Positions 1 to 10,590 of a stretch of 64,000 bases of DNA are shown piece by piece. The notes under the pieces are model-generated. The model did not search any database and was not told where the DNA came from. It worked only from the letters and a program-made list of their open reading frames with translations. A program made the position numbers and the translations under genes. The stretch covers positions 104,204,010 to 104,268,009 of the forward strand of contig OY294067.1 of the NCBI GenBank assembly GCA_958510875.1. The letters are read 5' to 3'. The DNA is from Endomychus coccineus. Lineage: Eukaryota; Arthropoda; Insecta; Coleoptera; Endomychidae. Every line of letters begins with the position of its first letter. Positions within the stretch are counted from its first letter, which is position 1.

Positions 1-589
1 CATTTCTCAATAAAGTTTATCAATTACCGGAATTTCTTGCTATTAAGCTGATGAAAGATGTTTCGGTTAATCGAATTTGACCAGCAGGGGTGCAAGCTAT
101 TAGATCTAGAATGTTATTAGACAGAGTGATTGAATGTTAGAATTCTTGAAGAATTATGAAGGAAACGTTTGAAATGATTAAGGAAGGATTAAAATAGAAT
201 TCTTAAGTAGGATAGTGGATGAAATTAAGGTTTAATGTATTAGTGAGGATAGATCTGAATGGTCGTTCAGTAGATTGTTTAAAATATTATTTCTGTTCAA
301 ATATCTCTATTTATTGTAATAAATTGAATATTGTATTCATTCACAAAGGTGGTTAGGTGGTTGAATACAATATTTTCAAATTTTAATCGGTGGAAGGCAA
401 TGTTGACCCTCTAAATAATGATTCGCTGAATCTGAGTTTCATTTATGTTGTTTGAATGAATTGAAATGTTCTTTATATCGTACATCAAACGATCTTACTG
501 TTCACAAGTTAGCTTATAAACTCCTGATTCTCTTTGTTTGTCCGTTTTGGTTTTCACATTAAAAATATATGAGGAAGTGTTTAACATGG
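1..589. other. AT-rich DNA, no gene recognised
   Basis: No long ORF on either strand and no recognisable domain. The right edge runs into a decayed Penelope-like element. Confidence 0.5.
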
Positions 590-1440
590 TCTAGGAGCAA
601 ATTTAACCCACTCAAATAAATAAGTATACTCCTGCGGATTCAATTACAACAATTAATTATAAAATAGCTCCATTTAATCTTGTTCATGAATTATTAAGCG
701 TCTCTGAGCCAACAAAATCATAAGAATGAAGCTGAGAAACTACACCAAGTAGCGTTGGACAATAGTTACGACAAAGCTTTGATCAATAACTCAATTTCTA
801 AATAAAAAAGGAAATTGTAGCTCAAACAATTAACAAAATTAGAGCCACTACCTCCAAATAATTCAATAAAATTTAACAGTTTCACTTATCCTTCAATGAT
901 TAGTCAATTTCATAGTTTGGTTTCTAAATTTGCCATACAACCCTTTGTGATGTAAAGAACCAGCTGAACCAGCTTTGATGAAGATTGCGACTTCGAACAA
1001 TCCGGGATTCACAAATTCGATTGCAAGTCGTGTTCGGAATGCCACGAGGGACAAACTAGGAATATTCTAACTCGGTATGAAGAACATTAGTCACAACATT
1101 TCTCAAGAAAGCCTATGACTCTTGAAACACTAATTACAAATATTAAGGTAAGTAATTTAGAACGGATAGAAATGTATATGCGGAAAAGCAATTTAATTAA
1201 TTCAGATTTATCTCTAGCTGAGGGTAATCTCTTATATACTCAACTTATTAAAAATAGTATTTAAATATGCAAATTTTATTTTCTAATTCAGTTTATTTTG
1301 ATGTAAATTGATGCTTAAAGATCCTCATTACTTTAACAGTATTTTTAGTAGATATGGATGATTTTTTCTTATTTATAGCGTTGTAGTATATCCACAGTGT
1401 GAAATCTTTCATAGTTCAATAGTTGCGGTCAGGTGTGTTC
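590..1440 (+). mobile_element. Penelope-like element relic: end of RT, endonuclease and 3' tail
   Basis: Interrupted plus-strand reading gives a YKIAPFNLVHELLSV-like stretch near 660-710, which matches the C-terminal part of PLE reverse transcriptases. It also aligns by eye with the better-kept copy at 4380-4480. At about 1010-1090 a Cys-containing stretch followed by E-G-Q-T-R is a decayed GIY-YIG start (the family reads YIGQTGR). From 1140 to 1440 the noncoding tail is shared with 12230-12490 and, inverted, with 11630-11880. Stops and frameshifts are numerous, so it is long dead. PLE assignment is solid; exact edges are not. Confidence 0.6.
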
Positions 1441-1799
1441 AACTAATTTGGTAAATTAAAAACAAAAATTTCCTGTTTAAAAGTAGATCTACGTTGCCAT
1501 AAATATTGTTCGTCAAATAACATTTTTCCAAAATTCATATATACATATAAGAACGCGAAGATAGATAAAATCACTTTCTGCAATACAACGATGATTAAAA
1601 TTAGAAATCAGTAACAAATATCATAAGCTAGAGTATCTACAACTTTTAATTTTAATTTTTAATTTTACCTTATAATTTATTTTTCATCTAAATTGAGTTT
1701 TGGAACAATATCATACGAATGCGAGTCCTTAAATTAGTAAGCACAGTTTCAGCAAAAACTGTAGGAAAATTAAATCATTCAACAATAAATTTCTACAAT

Positions 1800-2240
1800 T
1801 AATTAAACCGTGAACGAGTTTCTTGAATAAATATTTCAAATTTTGCTACTGATTCCAAGAAATTAAGTACTGATATTGAAAATAAGACTTGTTGTCTCAA
1901 CTTTCAAGATATCGTAACAAGTGCCAAAAAATTCTTGAACATTCAAATAAATCATATAAAAGTACATCCAATAATTTCAATAATATCTGTAAATCATTTA
2001 ATGATTTTAAGAATATAGTTATTACCTGAAAGCAGATAAAGTAAATTTCATTGTTATCATGTATAAAGAGGGTTATAACAATTCGATAAATATTGAACCC
2101 TGTAAACAGATTTCCAGAAATACTTTATCTGAATTAAATTAGAGAATCTATCATTGGATGTACCGCTGTAATCTCCGATAATTCAGTTTCCAACCTATTA
2201 GTGGTAGAATCAGTCTACTGCAGAAGTGCTAGTGTACGCA
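1800..2240 (+). mobile_element. Penelope-like element relic: N-terminal RT part
   Basis: The stretch at about 2025-2100 reads LKADKVNFIVIMYKEGYNNS in one frame. This corresponds to the ADKGNSTVVMNRSDYDNK block of the intact PLE at 27989-30496, the conserved segment before RT motif A. It aligns with 3470-3780, including a shared block that says 'cgctgtaatctccgataatt' in both. It lies downstream of the tail-end relic at 590-1440, so the order of PLE parts is scrambled, as expected for separate truncated insertions. Confidence 0.55.
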
Positions 2241-3460
2241 AAGTCTGATGACATTATTATAACCGAAGCATTTAGCATTAAGTTGAAAGCCCACTATTTA
2301 TTTGTCTCTTGTGTAATGTAATTTGATAAATTACTACCAATATCATTTCTCTGGTGTATTTTCATAAAAATAACAGTATATTTTAATTCATAATTGGATG
2401 AATTCAACTCCCCCATATGAAAAATGTAAGAGTAGATTCTTCTGATTTGCAAGAACGTTACCCACGATTCAATTACAGCTTCAACACACGATATTATCTT
2501 TATACCTTGATAACTTATCGTTGCTATTCAGATGTTAACAAGAGCTTCAACATATATCTGTAGAATTGAAATAGAACGGGATAAGGACGTACCTAACGAT
2601 TCTACCTTTATATAGCAGTAACGATCTTCACCTTGTTGAACCTATCTCCTAGCAGTCACTCCAAATAGCTGTAGCTTTTTTATTTGCCTAATGGGGAAGG
2701 AAAATAAGAAACGAATATGTATCAAAAGATATGAAGATCAAAGTGAGGTATTTCCTATAAATTGTATGAAACTGAGAGATTAAAATATTAGAATTATTTT
2801 GTCATATACACGTGTTACTCTCGGAGTTTGTTTAATATTATTTATGGGTATGCGATTGAACAAGTAGTCATTAGTCGAGTCAATGAAGGGTTTCTCCTCC
2901 TATTTGTGTTCCACGAATCAATTTTGATGAAACCTTGTACAACGGGTTAGTAATGACGTCAATAGAAAAGGTTAAAAAATTTATTTCGGAAATGATCCCT
3001 GTTCATTCGAAACTGATATAGGGAAAGGGTACAAAACGCGCCTTTTATCACGGCTCCAGTAATTTGTAGAATTTGGGTAAAATTGAGAAAAACAATACCG
3101 TCTTATCTTTTTTGACGCAATATAAGATGTTTATACTCTTGGGAATTTTTCTGATGAATTGAAATCTTACAAGATAAGGTCAATCCAAAATTCATAAAAC
3201 TGTGGAAGGGAAATGTAAAAGGAAGAGGAAAAGTCTGAAAAATTAGGTGAATATGTGATCAAAATACAAATTTTTTTAATCACAACCTTTTTCCCAAGTA
3301 CGTTTTGTCCGAATTTTTCCGGAGAAATATGAAGTGCCATCCCTTTTTTGACATTGCTATGAAAAAACACTTGTAAAAACGATACTATTTTTAGGATAAT
3401 ACATCGGGTTCAACCCCACCTTTCACGTTTTTATTCTTCAATTTCTCCATTTTATCCATT
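2241..3460. other. AT-rich DNA, no gene recognised
   Basis: Only short ORFs without recognisable domains. The minus-strand ORF near 3167-3370 has no family resemblance I can name. Confidence 0.4.
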
Positions 3461-3468
3461 CTTGTTGT

Positions 3469-4680
3469 TTGTTAAATAAAGATTTGAATTTTGTAATTGA
3501 TTCTAAGAAATTATTCACGGAGGATTTAATTAATGATATTGAAAACACAACTTTCGAAATAAAGCTATTATTCGTAACAAGGCAAGACAATTTCATTTTT
3601 ATTATATACAAAGAGGATTTCAACAATTCGGTAAATACCTTGTTGAGTAATGGTCCCTATGAACAGATTTTCGAAAACGCTCCATCTTATTGAGTTCAAT
3701 TAGTGAATTAATCATTAAAATCATGTATCGCTGTAATCTCCGATAATTCAAAATGCAAACTTAGACTTCCGAATCCTAATCTTCCTAAACAGTATAAATT
3801 CAAAAACTAGGTTATTTCATTAGACCAATCATTTCCAACATTAATTCTGCCATGTAATTATAACATAGCAAAATGGTTAATTGGGGCATTTAGCAGGTTC
3901 CAAGCCGCACCAATTTTGTCTGTAAAATATTCTTTGGAACTAATTGCAAAATTGAAAGATTTCAAACTTGAACTTGGTGATACTCTCGTTTTATTGGATT
4001 TTGTTTCACTATTAACAAGTTAATCCCCTGAGTTAGACATATCCCCGATACATGTTTATGTACCCAGTAAAATTATTATTCTCTAATTTTTTTGCACAAT
4101 ATTTCTCTGAGCGAACTTAAAACTTCCTCAAAATCGAAAAAACATCAGTTTCCAAAAGTTTGGCATACGTATGTCGATGATGTTTTCTAGAATATAAGTG
4201 AAGATTTTAATTTACATGGCTCCTTGAACACACTTAATAGGCAATTTATTTCACTCAAACTGACAGATAAGCAGCTTCCTTTTCTTGATATTAACATTAT
4301 AAAAGATAGTTATCACTTGGAATTCAACAAATACAGAAAACTCACTCAAACAAGTGGAGATTCTGCTACTGATTCAAATTCACCAATTAATTATAAAAAG
4401 GCTCCATTTAATACTCTTGTTCACAAATTTTTAAACGTGCCCAGAAAAATTATAACGAACTTAAGAAACTGCAATAAATAGTACAATGGACAATGGTTAC
4501 AACAAATCTTTGATCAATAGCTTGATTTCTTAAAAAAATCAACCAAATTATAGCCACTGCCGTCGAATAGTTTAATAGAATTCAAAAGTTTCACTTATCA
4601 TGTACCAGTTATTATTAAATTCTATAATTTGTTCTGTGAATTTGCAATACAACTCGTTTATAGATGTAAGAACAACTCAT
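3469..4680 (+). pseudogene. Penelope-like RT pseudogene
   Basis: Three pieces of one PLE polymerase are readable in order. At 3469-3693 there is the DNFIFIIYKEDFNNSVNTLL block, equivalent to the ADKGN region. Around 3960-4020 a GDTLVLLDFVSLLTS stretch matches RT motif A (family FDVVSLFTN), although the catalytic Asp context is altered and a stop follows. At 4170-4181 the motif C box Y-V-D-D is preserved, followed directly by a stop. At 4224-4481 an 85-codon ORF carries the KQLPFLDI block and the downstream thumb-like segment ending in APFNTLVHKFLNVP. Motif B and the GIY-YIG endonuclease are not readable. It is a decayed plus-strand copy, same family as 590-1440. Confidence 0.7.
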
Positions 4681-4689
4681 GTAGGAGCC

Positions 4690-5055
4690 GCCAAGCTTGA
4701 CAACGTGACCAGGCTTAGCTAGAGCACTGAGCGTCCCAGCCTCGCATTTGATTCTTTGGCTCAAGTCTGATCCACGGATTCTAGCCAAGCCTCAGCCAGG
4801 TTTCATATACCCAACCTCGGCTCTCTGGCGTCTAAGCAAGCTTCAGCTCCTCACTAAGCCTCAACCAAACTTCACACACCGATTTTGGTGTCAGTCATAC
4901 CTTACAAATTGAGACTCGACTCTCAAGTCACTAGCCAAAGTCTCAGGCAGACTTCACATACCGAGCCTCGGCTCCGCGGCTTCTAGCTAATTCTCAGCCT
5001 CGTTTCATACACTGAGTGTTGTCTCTCCTGTTCATAACCAAGCCTCAGCCAGTAT
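4690..5055. repeat. Degenerate tandem repeat, unit about 50 bp
   Basis: GC-richer block in an AT-rich neighbourhood. A unit of roughly 50 bp recurs about five or six times with many changes. Each unit contains variants of 'ctagccaagcctcagccag', then 'cttcacataccgagcctcgg'. Good copies start near 4790, 4915-4930 and 5035. No coding sense is evident. Confidence 0.65.
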
Positions 5056-5489
5056 TGTAAAGGTGAGGGGGGGTTCACCAAAGTGGGCCAATTAAAAAAA
5101 AAGCTACCTCGAGGGCCGCCTTCCAATTTTGGCTAGAGGCCACATGACGGTAAATATCAAAGGGTATTCCGCGAACTCCGCTGACAGCTCCATACGCGAC
5201 CTGTTGGGCATGTTCGATTGAGGGGTACACTGGTACGGTCTACGTAATTAGACGAATTTTGACATAGTGGATAGCTAGGAAAATAATCAAGAGGACATCC
5301 AGTGGACAGATAGAAAAGTATGCACTTAGCCATAATCATCACTTTTCATTTAGTTTAAAAGTTCTCTTCCATTGTAAACGTCTCTGCTATTTTTTAGTTT
5401 TTTAATGTCGGTAATGGTTGTTTTAATACATTTTCTGGAAATTACGCTAAATGGAGCTATATACAATGATTTCAACTTGTTAAGAATTA
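5056..5489. other. Left flank of the copia element, no gene recognised
   Basis: A 61-codon minus-strand ORF (5157-5342) has no recognisable domain. The last bases before the LTR do not match the bases beyond the other LTR, so no target duplication is visible. Confidence 0.35.
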
Positions 5490-5676
5490 TGAATTGGTAG
5501 ATTATAATAATCAGATAACACAGGAGATGTTCACAATAAAATCATTTAATGAAGAGTGAAACATAATCACAAAATATAATAGTTACTGACAACAAGATTT
5601 CTGTGACAACGTTTATGTAGTAGTAGATTCGAATAACAAAAGATACATGACTTTGAAAGAGTAACATAATCGAACA
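5490..5676 (-). repeat. Copia 3' LTR
   Basis: About 187 bp, nearly identical to 9035-9220. On the element strand it begins TGTTCG and ends in CA. Differences from the other LTR: c/g near 5589 and t/c near 5654. Confidence 0.85.
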
Positions 5677-5690
5677 CCTCCCCTCGAATG
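5677..5690 (-). promoter_or_regulatory. Polypurine tract of the copia element
   Basis: On the minus strand the purine run GAGGGGAGG lies directly before the TG of the 3' LTR. This is the expected place and composition for the plus-strand DNA primer. Confidence 0.75.
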
Positions 5691-5713
5691 AATAAGTCAT
5701 GTAATAAATCAAA

Positions 5714-6442
5714 TTATGTAACTAGTTGAACACCAAGAAGGCCCATGCATTTATAATGTTTATTCTTTGATAAACCCTTGGTGAGTATATCTGCTGGCAT
5801 TTCGGTTGATGGAATATATTCAATAGTTATAAGTTGATCCTTCACCGCTTTTCTGATAAAATGGTGTCTCAGTGCAATGTGCTTAGTCCGGCTATTCGTA
5901 ATTGGTTCGTTGGCCAAAAATTGTGCCCCTTGATTATCATTTCCAATTACAATAGTATCTGAATTACATTCACCCAGTTCATCAAGAAATTTTTGTACAT
6001 ATAAAGCTTCTTTCGCTGCTTCTGTTAATCCCATATATTCAGACTCCACTGTAGAAAGTGCATTGGTTTTTTGTTTCTTTGCTTCCCAAACAATAGCTGC
6101 AGTACTCATACAAAATGCATAACCTGTATATGATTTTCGGTCAATTGGACATCCATACCAGTCTGCGTCTACATAACCTTTCAATGGTTCTTCATTAGCT
6201 GGGGCAAATGTGTCATGATAATCTAAACCATATCGCTGAGAAGAATCCCTGGCAACGAAACGAGCTTTTCGTCTTTCAACTTCTCCTCTTGCATTTATTT
6301 TATTACGCAAAATCATCTTACTTCCAATAATATTTCTGTCGCTAGGTCTTGGTACAATGATCCAGGTATCATGCCTCAGAAGACTCTCAATTTCTGATAA
6401 AATTGCTTCCATCCATTCTCCGTGTTCGGGACTGATTAGTGC
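5714..6442 (-). pseudogene. Copia RT/RNase H remnant with RT core deleted
   Basis: The minus-strand ORF 6412-5714 encodes the start of a copia RT (HDTWIIVPRPSDRNIIGSKM, then KARFVARDSSQRYGLDYHDTFAP). It then jumps straight to the RNase H region (LKGYVDADWYGCPIDRKSYT, later AAKEALYVQKFLDELG and TKHIALRHHFIRKAV). The whole palm with the conserved YVDD box, roughly 200 or more residues in relatives, is missing, and the frame is kept across the junction. RNase H retains its first Asp (DADW), the STVESEYM block with its Glu, and the DNQGA Asp. An in-frame stop near 6441 separates this ORF from the integrase tail. It cannot reverse transcribe on its own. Confidence 0.9.
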
Positions 6443-7670
6443 CTAAGATAAACTAATCTCACAATTACCTGCGTAATCTATACTCAAGTTAACCTCACTA
6501 TTTCCATTAGAACTTTCACTTGCCAATTGTGTGTCGGATTCTGTAAGGTCTATTGGTTCTCGAGTTACTGAGGTGGGATATTCTTTTCTCGGTCTTCCTC
6601 TTTTCCCTGTTCGAATTATCTTAGCTCGACCTGATGCTCTTGTTATTGATTCCTGCTCATCTGACTGCTGCTTTTCTGGATCTATTGATTCCTGCTCATC
6701 TGACTCCTGTTTTTCTGGATCTTCATGGATAATTTCGTCTACATTTGGAAATTGAAAATCTGTATACGTTGAGTCCTTGTTTACACTTTCTATGTTTTTA
6801 TTATTAATATCGTTATCTTCAATTTTTGGTAAATTACATTCGTCAAATTCGTCAAGAAATTTCACATCTCTCGAGACTATCACCTTTTGTTCTGAAATAA
6901 CCCATACCCGATATCCCTTCGTGGCTTGGTCATATCTCACGAAACTACATTTAATTCCTCTGGGATCAAATTTTCCTTTAGTTGGTTCTTAATTCAACAT
7001 GTACCCTATTTCTCCGAATGATCTCATGTGCTCAACATGTGGTGTTTTCTTGTGCCAGAGTTTAAATGGTGTACAATTATTGATAGAAGAACTGATACAA
7101 ATATTTCGAGTGTAATTAGCTGTTGCCACTGCCTCTGCCCAAAATGATTTTCCAAGCCCAGACTCAAGAATCATACATCTTGCCATTTCTACCAGAGTCC
7201 GATTTTTTTCTCTCGGCAACACCATTCTGTTGTGGCGTATGTGGTGCACCAAATCTTCGTCTCATACCCTCATTAGCTAAAAATTCATTGAATTCTCCAC
7301 TGCAAAACTCCCCACCATTGTCTGATTGGAGATTTTTTATTTTCTTACCAGTGTGTTTTTCAGCATAAGCTTTATATTTTTTGAAGCATTCTAAAACATC
7401 ACTCTTGTTCCTTATGAAATAAATTTCACACCATTTTGAACAATCATCTATAAAGGTGACAAAATATTTAGCTCTACCTCTGGATTCAGTACGCATAGGT
7501 CCACATACATCAGTGTGAACAATGTCTAATATATTCGTCTCTCTCTCGGAAATTTTTGGAAATGGAGTACTTGTCAATTTTCCCTGTAAACATATATCAC
7601 ATGCAAGTAACGAATCCCGCTTCTCAAAATTTAGTTCATGAACCATCTTTTCTGTCGACATTTTCTTCAT
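6443..7670 (-). pseudogene. Copia integrase, disrupted
   Basis: Starts with the integrase zinc-binding end (H-E-L-N-F...CDICLQGK). The catalytic core follows: DIVHTDVCGPM with the first Asp, LQSDNGGEF with the second Asp, and GAPHTPQQNGVAER with the catalytic Glu region nearby. Near 7205 the frame shifts at a run of seven A/T bases, a place where an assembly error is also possible. The minus-strand ORF 7252-6989 continues with NRTLVEMARCMILESG and the FWAEAV block. An in-frame TAA at about 6986 is followed by the last ORF (6940-6443). That tail holds an acidic linker with a duplicated DPEKQ-SDEQESI unit and a basic GKRGRPRK patch. Confidence 0.88.
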
Positions 7671-8262
7671 ATCTTTTTCATTTAAATGGCCTAAACGTTC
7701 ATGCCATATTTGTAAGTTGGATTTCTTAGAAGTTTCTATTTTATGAACTGTTTCTACTTTGGACTACTATAAAATAGAGATTCCCAATTCTCTTAGCGGA
7801 CATTACAATTCCACCATCTCTATTCGTGATAATCGCTTTATTTTTATCAGAAATAACCTTATTTCCTTCGTCAGTAATTTTGGATACTCATATCAAGTTA
7901 CTTCTCAATTCTGGAACGTGTAAGGCATTATTTAACCGAATATTCAGAGTTGAATCACCATTGTTCGCTATAAATTGAATAACCCCACTTGCAATAACTT
8001 TTGTCGATGTGTGATCAGCAAGATTCACACAACTATTATTTGAGGTTATCAAATTTTCAAAACGTTTATCATCATTGCATAAGTGACTCGTGGCACCACT
8101 ATCAAGACACCATAATTGGTCATTTTCGACAATCCCAAGATTGCATGATTCAGTGATTTCAGTTACTATGAAGGCTAAATCATCAACTACTTTCGCGTTT
8201 TCATTGTCATTATTTTGCTCTTTTGAGCTCCCACAGTCAACAGCTTTGTGACCCTTTTTACC
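7671..8262 (-). pseudogene. Copia gag end and protease, disrupted
   Basis: Continues the gag frame after a stop. The retroviral-type zinc knuckle is C-Y-R-stop-G-K-K-G-H-K-A-V-D-C, where the stop sits at the second Cys, so a TGT/TGC to TGA change is likely. The protease motif LWCLDSGATSHLC lies near 8075-8115 and keeps the D-S-G active site. Further stops occur near 7890 and 7765. Same order and spacing as functional copia polyproteins. Confidence 0.8.
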
Positions 8263-8973
8263 TCAACGATAACAGCGAAACCCATAAGTTTCGTTTTTAT
8301 TCTTCTCGTCGTTTTTCCATTTTTGAACATTCTTTCCCTGTTTCCTGACATACATAGCGCTCGATACCCCAGTTAATTTTTGTTGTCTTGCATTATCTTC
8401 ATCGAGTATTTTGACTTTGAGACTTTCTGGAGATGGCAATACATCTCTAGATTCGATTGCACATCTAAAATTCTCAAAAGTATCAGGCAAACTCTGAAGT
8501 AACATCAGTGCTTGTAATTCATCTCCTACCTCTAATTTTAACCCTGATAATTTATTGACTAAATCGAAAAAATCATCAATATGCGCTTTAATATCGTCAT
8601 TTTCTTTCAGATTATGAGTCATCAATTTCTTCCACAAGGATACTTTTCTGGCTGGTCCTTTTGACTCAAATATGGTTTCAAGAGTATCCCATATGTCCTT
8701 TGAAATATCACAGTTTCTAACCTGTTTCAATTCAGTGTCACTAATTGCCAATAGTAGGTCTGCTTTGGCTTTTTCGTCCTCTTCCTCCCACGTTTCCAGG
8801 GCCAAAATTTTTGCTTCGTCTCCTTCTGTTGAGATCTCTGGTTTCGGTTTCTTTCCATTCGCATAAGCCCAAGTTTTGTTTTTTACCATGACAGCTTCCA
8901 TTCTAACTTTCCACGTGTCATAGTTGTCTCGTGAGAGCGTTGCAATTCGAGTGAATCCACTCCCAGAATCCAT
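8263..8973 (-). CDS. Copia gag protein (N-terminal 236 codons)
   Basis: The nucleocapsid precursor of copia-type elements packages the element RNA in cytoplasmic particles. The ORF starts at the first ATG after the primer binding site, about 40 bases inside it. It shows the gag features of this clade: NYDTWKVRMEAVM near residue 16, an SKDIWDTLETIFESKG block near residue 90, LKENDDIKAHIDDFFDLVNKL, then MLLQSLPDTFENF. It ends at a TGA within the zinc knuckle; readable homology continues beyond it. Translation would still give most of the capsid domain. Confidence 0.85.
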   Translation of the reverse strand: MDSGSGFTRIATLSRDNYDTWKVRMEAVMVKNKTWAYANGKKPKPEISTEGDEAKILALETWEEEDEKAKADLLLAISDTELKQVRNCDISKDIWDTLETIFESKGPARKVSLWKKLMTHNLKENDDIKAHIDDFFDLVNKLSGLKLEVGDELQALMLLQSLPDTFENFRCAIESRDVLPSPESLKVKILDEDNARQQKLTGVSSAMYVRKQGKNVQKWKNDEKNKNETYGFRCYR

Positions 8974-9014
8974 TTTTAATTATTTTCAATTTGTAGTTCA
9001 CTTTTTAATTGCTT

Positions 9015-9029
9015 CCTGGGCTCATAACC
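9015..9029 (-). promoter_or_regulatory. Primer binding site, half-tRNA-iMet type
   Basis: On the minus strand the sequence GGTTATGAGCCCAGG begins five bases inside the 5' LTR. Apart from one or two positions it is complementary to the anticodon arm of initiator tRNA-Met. Insect copia elements prime from this internal tRNA region rather than from a tRNA 3' end. Confidence 0.75.
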
Positions 9030-9034
9030 TATTA

Positions 9035-9220
9035 GAATTGGTAGATTATAATAATCAGATAACACAGGAGATGTTCACAATAAAATCATTTAATGAAGAG
9101 TGAAACATAATCACAAAATATAATAGTTACTGAGAACAAGATTTCTGTGACAACGTTTATGTAGTAGTAGATTCGAATAACAAAAGATACATGACTTCGA
9201 AAGAGTAACATAATCGAACA
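9035..9220 (-). repeat. Copia 5' LTR
   Basis: Near-identical partner of 5490-5676. On the element strand it starts TGTTCG at 9220. The inner end reads ...TTC followed by T where the 3' LTR has A. It should contain the promoter; I did not identify a confident TATA box. Confidence 0.85.
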
Positions 9221-10365
9221 AGAAGCAGCTTTTATTGGCCACTTTCTCATGATTGTCCCCTACGTTGGTTTTCACCCGTTAGAATCGATAATTATGTAAT
9301 AATCATGATACTCCAAAAATTCAATATTGTATTCCCACAGGTAAACCAATAGAAACAATACTTATTATCAATATTCAATAACATGCGACAGCCAAATCTT
9401 TCATATAGGTCTTCGCATTGCAATACAAAATATAAGTTATTATTTAGAGGGTGAAGAAAAGTTTTGCTAGTGAGGGTAAAAGTTTAATGGAAACGAGAAA
9501 GCACGTACCTAATGCACGGTTACGTTCGTGCATTAATTTTAAGCGAATTTAATAACCCACTTCTCTTACTCGTTCACCGTTCTGTTGAAGGAAACATTTT
9601 ATACAACGAGTTTGAATATATTTTATATTGGCTTCTTAGATATTTGAAAGATTCATAATCTTCTTAACATGGTAACAAAACATCCAATACGATAAATCTG
9701 TTTTGATTCAATTTATCCTCAGAACGAAGAAATATCATGAACGAGATTTCAAGTATTGTTATGAACTGAGAATCTTAAATCGCCAACATAGTGGTGATTT
9801 CGATATAGAGGGGCACATTGCAGATTCGAAGGTTGCTAGTTTACCGGAAGAGTGAAAAAATGGAAACGAAACAGAATAATCACTTACCTCGCTCGCAAGT
9901 AGGAACCGAAAATATGTTGCAAATGATAAGAAACAGAAAAAGTCGTAGAAAGATGTCAAATTACTTTCTGTGACATTACAATAAAAGTTTATTCGAATTG
10001 ACAACATAATGTGTTTCACAAAGATCTATATTACCATCTTCGTATTATTTATATCGAGTGTTTCAAATTCAACTCCGATCATTCGGATTTCGGAAACTAT
10101 AAGAGATACGAAGATGATTGAATTGGGGCTAAGTTACGCGATAATATTCCGTTTAACAATCGAAGTTTTCTATGATACTTCAGGAAATATGACCGAAAAA
10201 CTGAAATTTACGGTTTTCGTTTTCAATTTTTACTATTTTTTTTTCAAAGGTTGGAGATAATCTATAGATACATTCTCATTAGAACTTTCTAAGCTTCATC
10301 TTTTGGTGGGGTAGAAAATTCTCTAGGACATTTCGTTTTCCTCAAATCATTATCAACTTTATTTT
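9221..10365. other. AT-rich DNA, no gene recognised
   Basis: Short ORFs on both strands (9759-10019 minus, 10009-10260 plus) overlap one another and show no domain. Confidence 0.35.
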
Positions 10366-10369
10366 TTCC

Positions 10370-10590
10370 ATATCATAGTGGGCTTTGTTTTTTTCAATCT
10401 GTCACATTTGAGTGATATTTTGATATTTCTCACAAACGCTGTATTGTATTATTACAAGTTACCATTGTAGTCTCAACAATCAGAAATATTAAGGAAAAAG
10501 TTTTTATACCATAGTAGACTTTGCTTTCCCAATCTGTCACATGTAATATCTATTTTGACACCTTGTTAAGCATTGTGTCGTTGATAATGG
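10370..10590. repeat. Degenerate direct repeat, two units
   Basis: A block beginning 'atagtgggctttg' near 10375, with 'caatctgtcacat', recurs near 10513 as 'atagtagactttg' with the same 'caatctgtcacat'. Spacing is about 140 bp. Confidence 0.5.

Larger units (their letters stand above)
5490..9220 (-). mobile_element. Copia-type LTR retrotransposon, defective
   Basis: A 3.7-kb element reads right to left: 5' LTR (9035-9220), primer binding site (9015-9029), gag, protease, integrase, RT/RNase H remnant, polypurine tract (5677-5690), 3' LTR (5490-5676). The protease-integrase-RT order is diagnostic of Ty1/copia. The LTRs differ at only two positions that I can see, which suggests a recent insertion. 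The coding part nevertheless has an internal RT deletion, a stop in the zinc knuckle, several other stops and a frameshift. It is therefore non-autonomous and probably moved using proteins from another copy. No 5-bp target duplication was found, so rearrangement of one flank is possible. Confidence 0.88.

Noticed and set aside
4690..5055. CRISPR-like array
   Set aside because: Units are contiguous and degenerate without unique spacers, and the DNA is eukaryotic.
5485..9225. Target-site duplication of the copia element
   Set aside because: aatta on the left and agaag on the right do not match; no shift of the borders gives a convincing 5-bp repeat.
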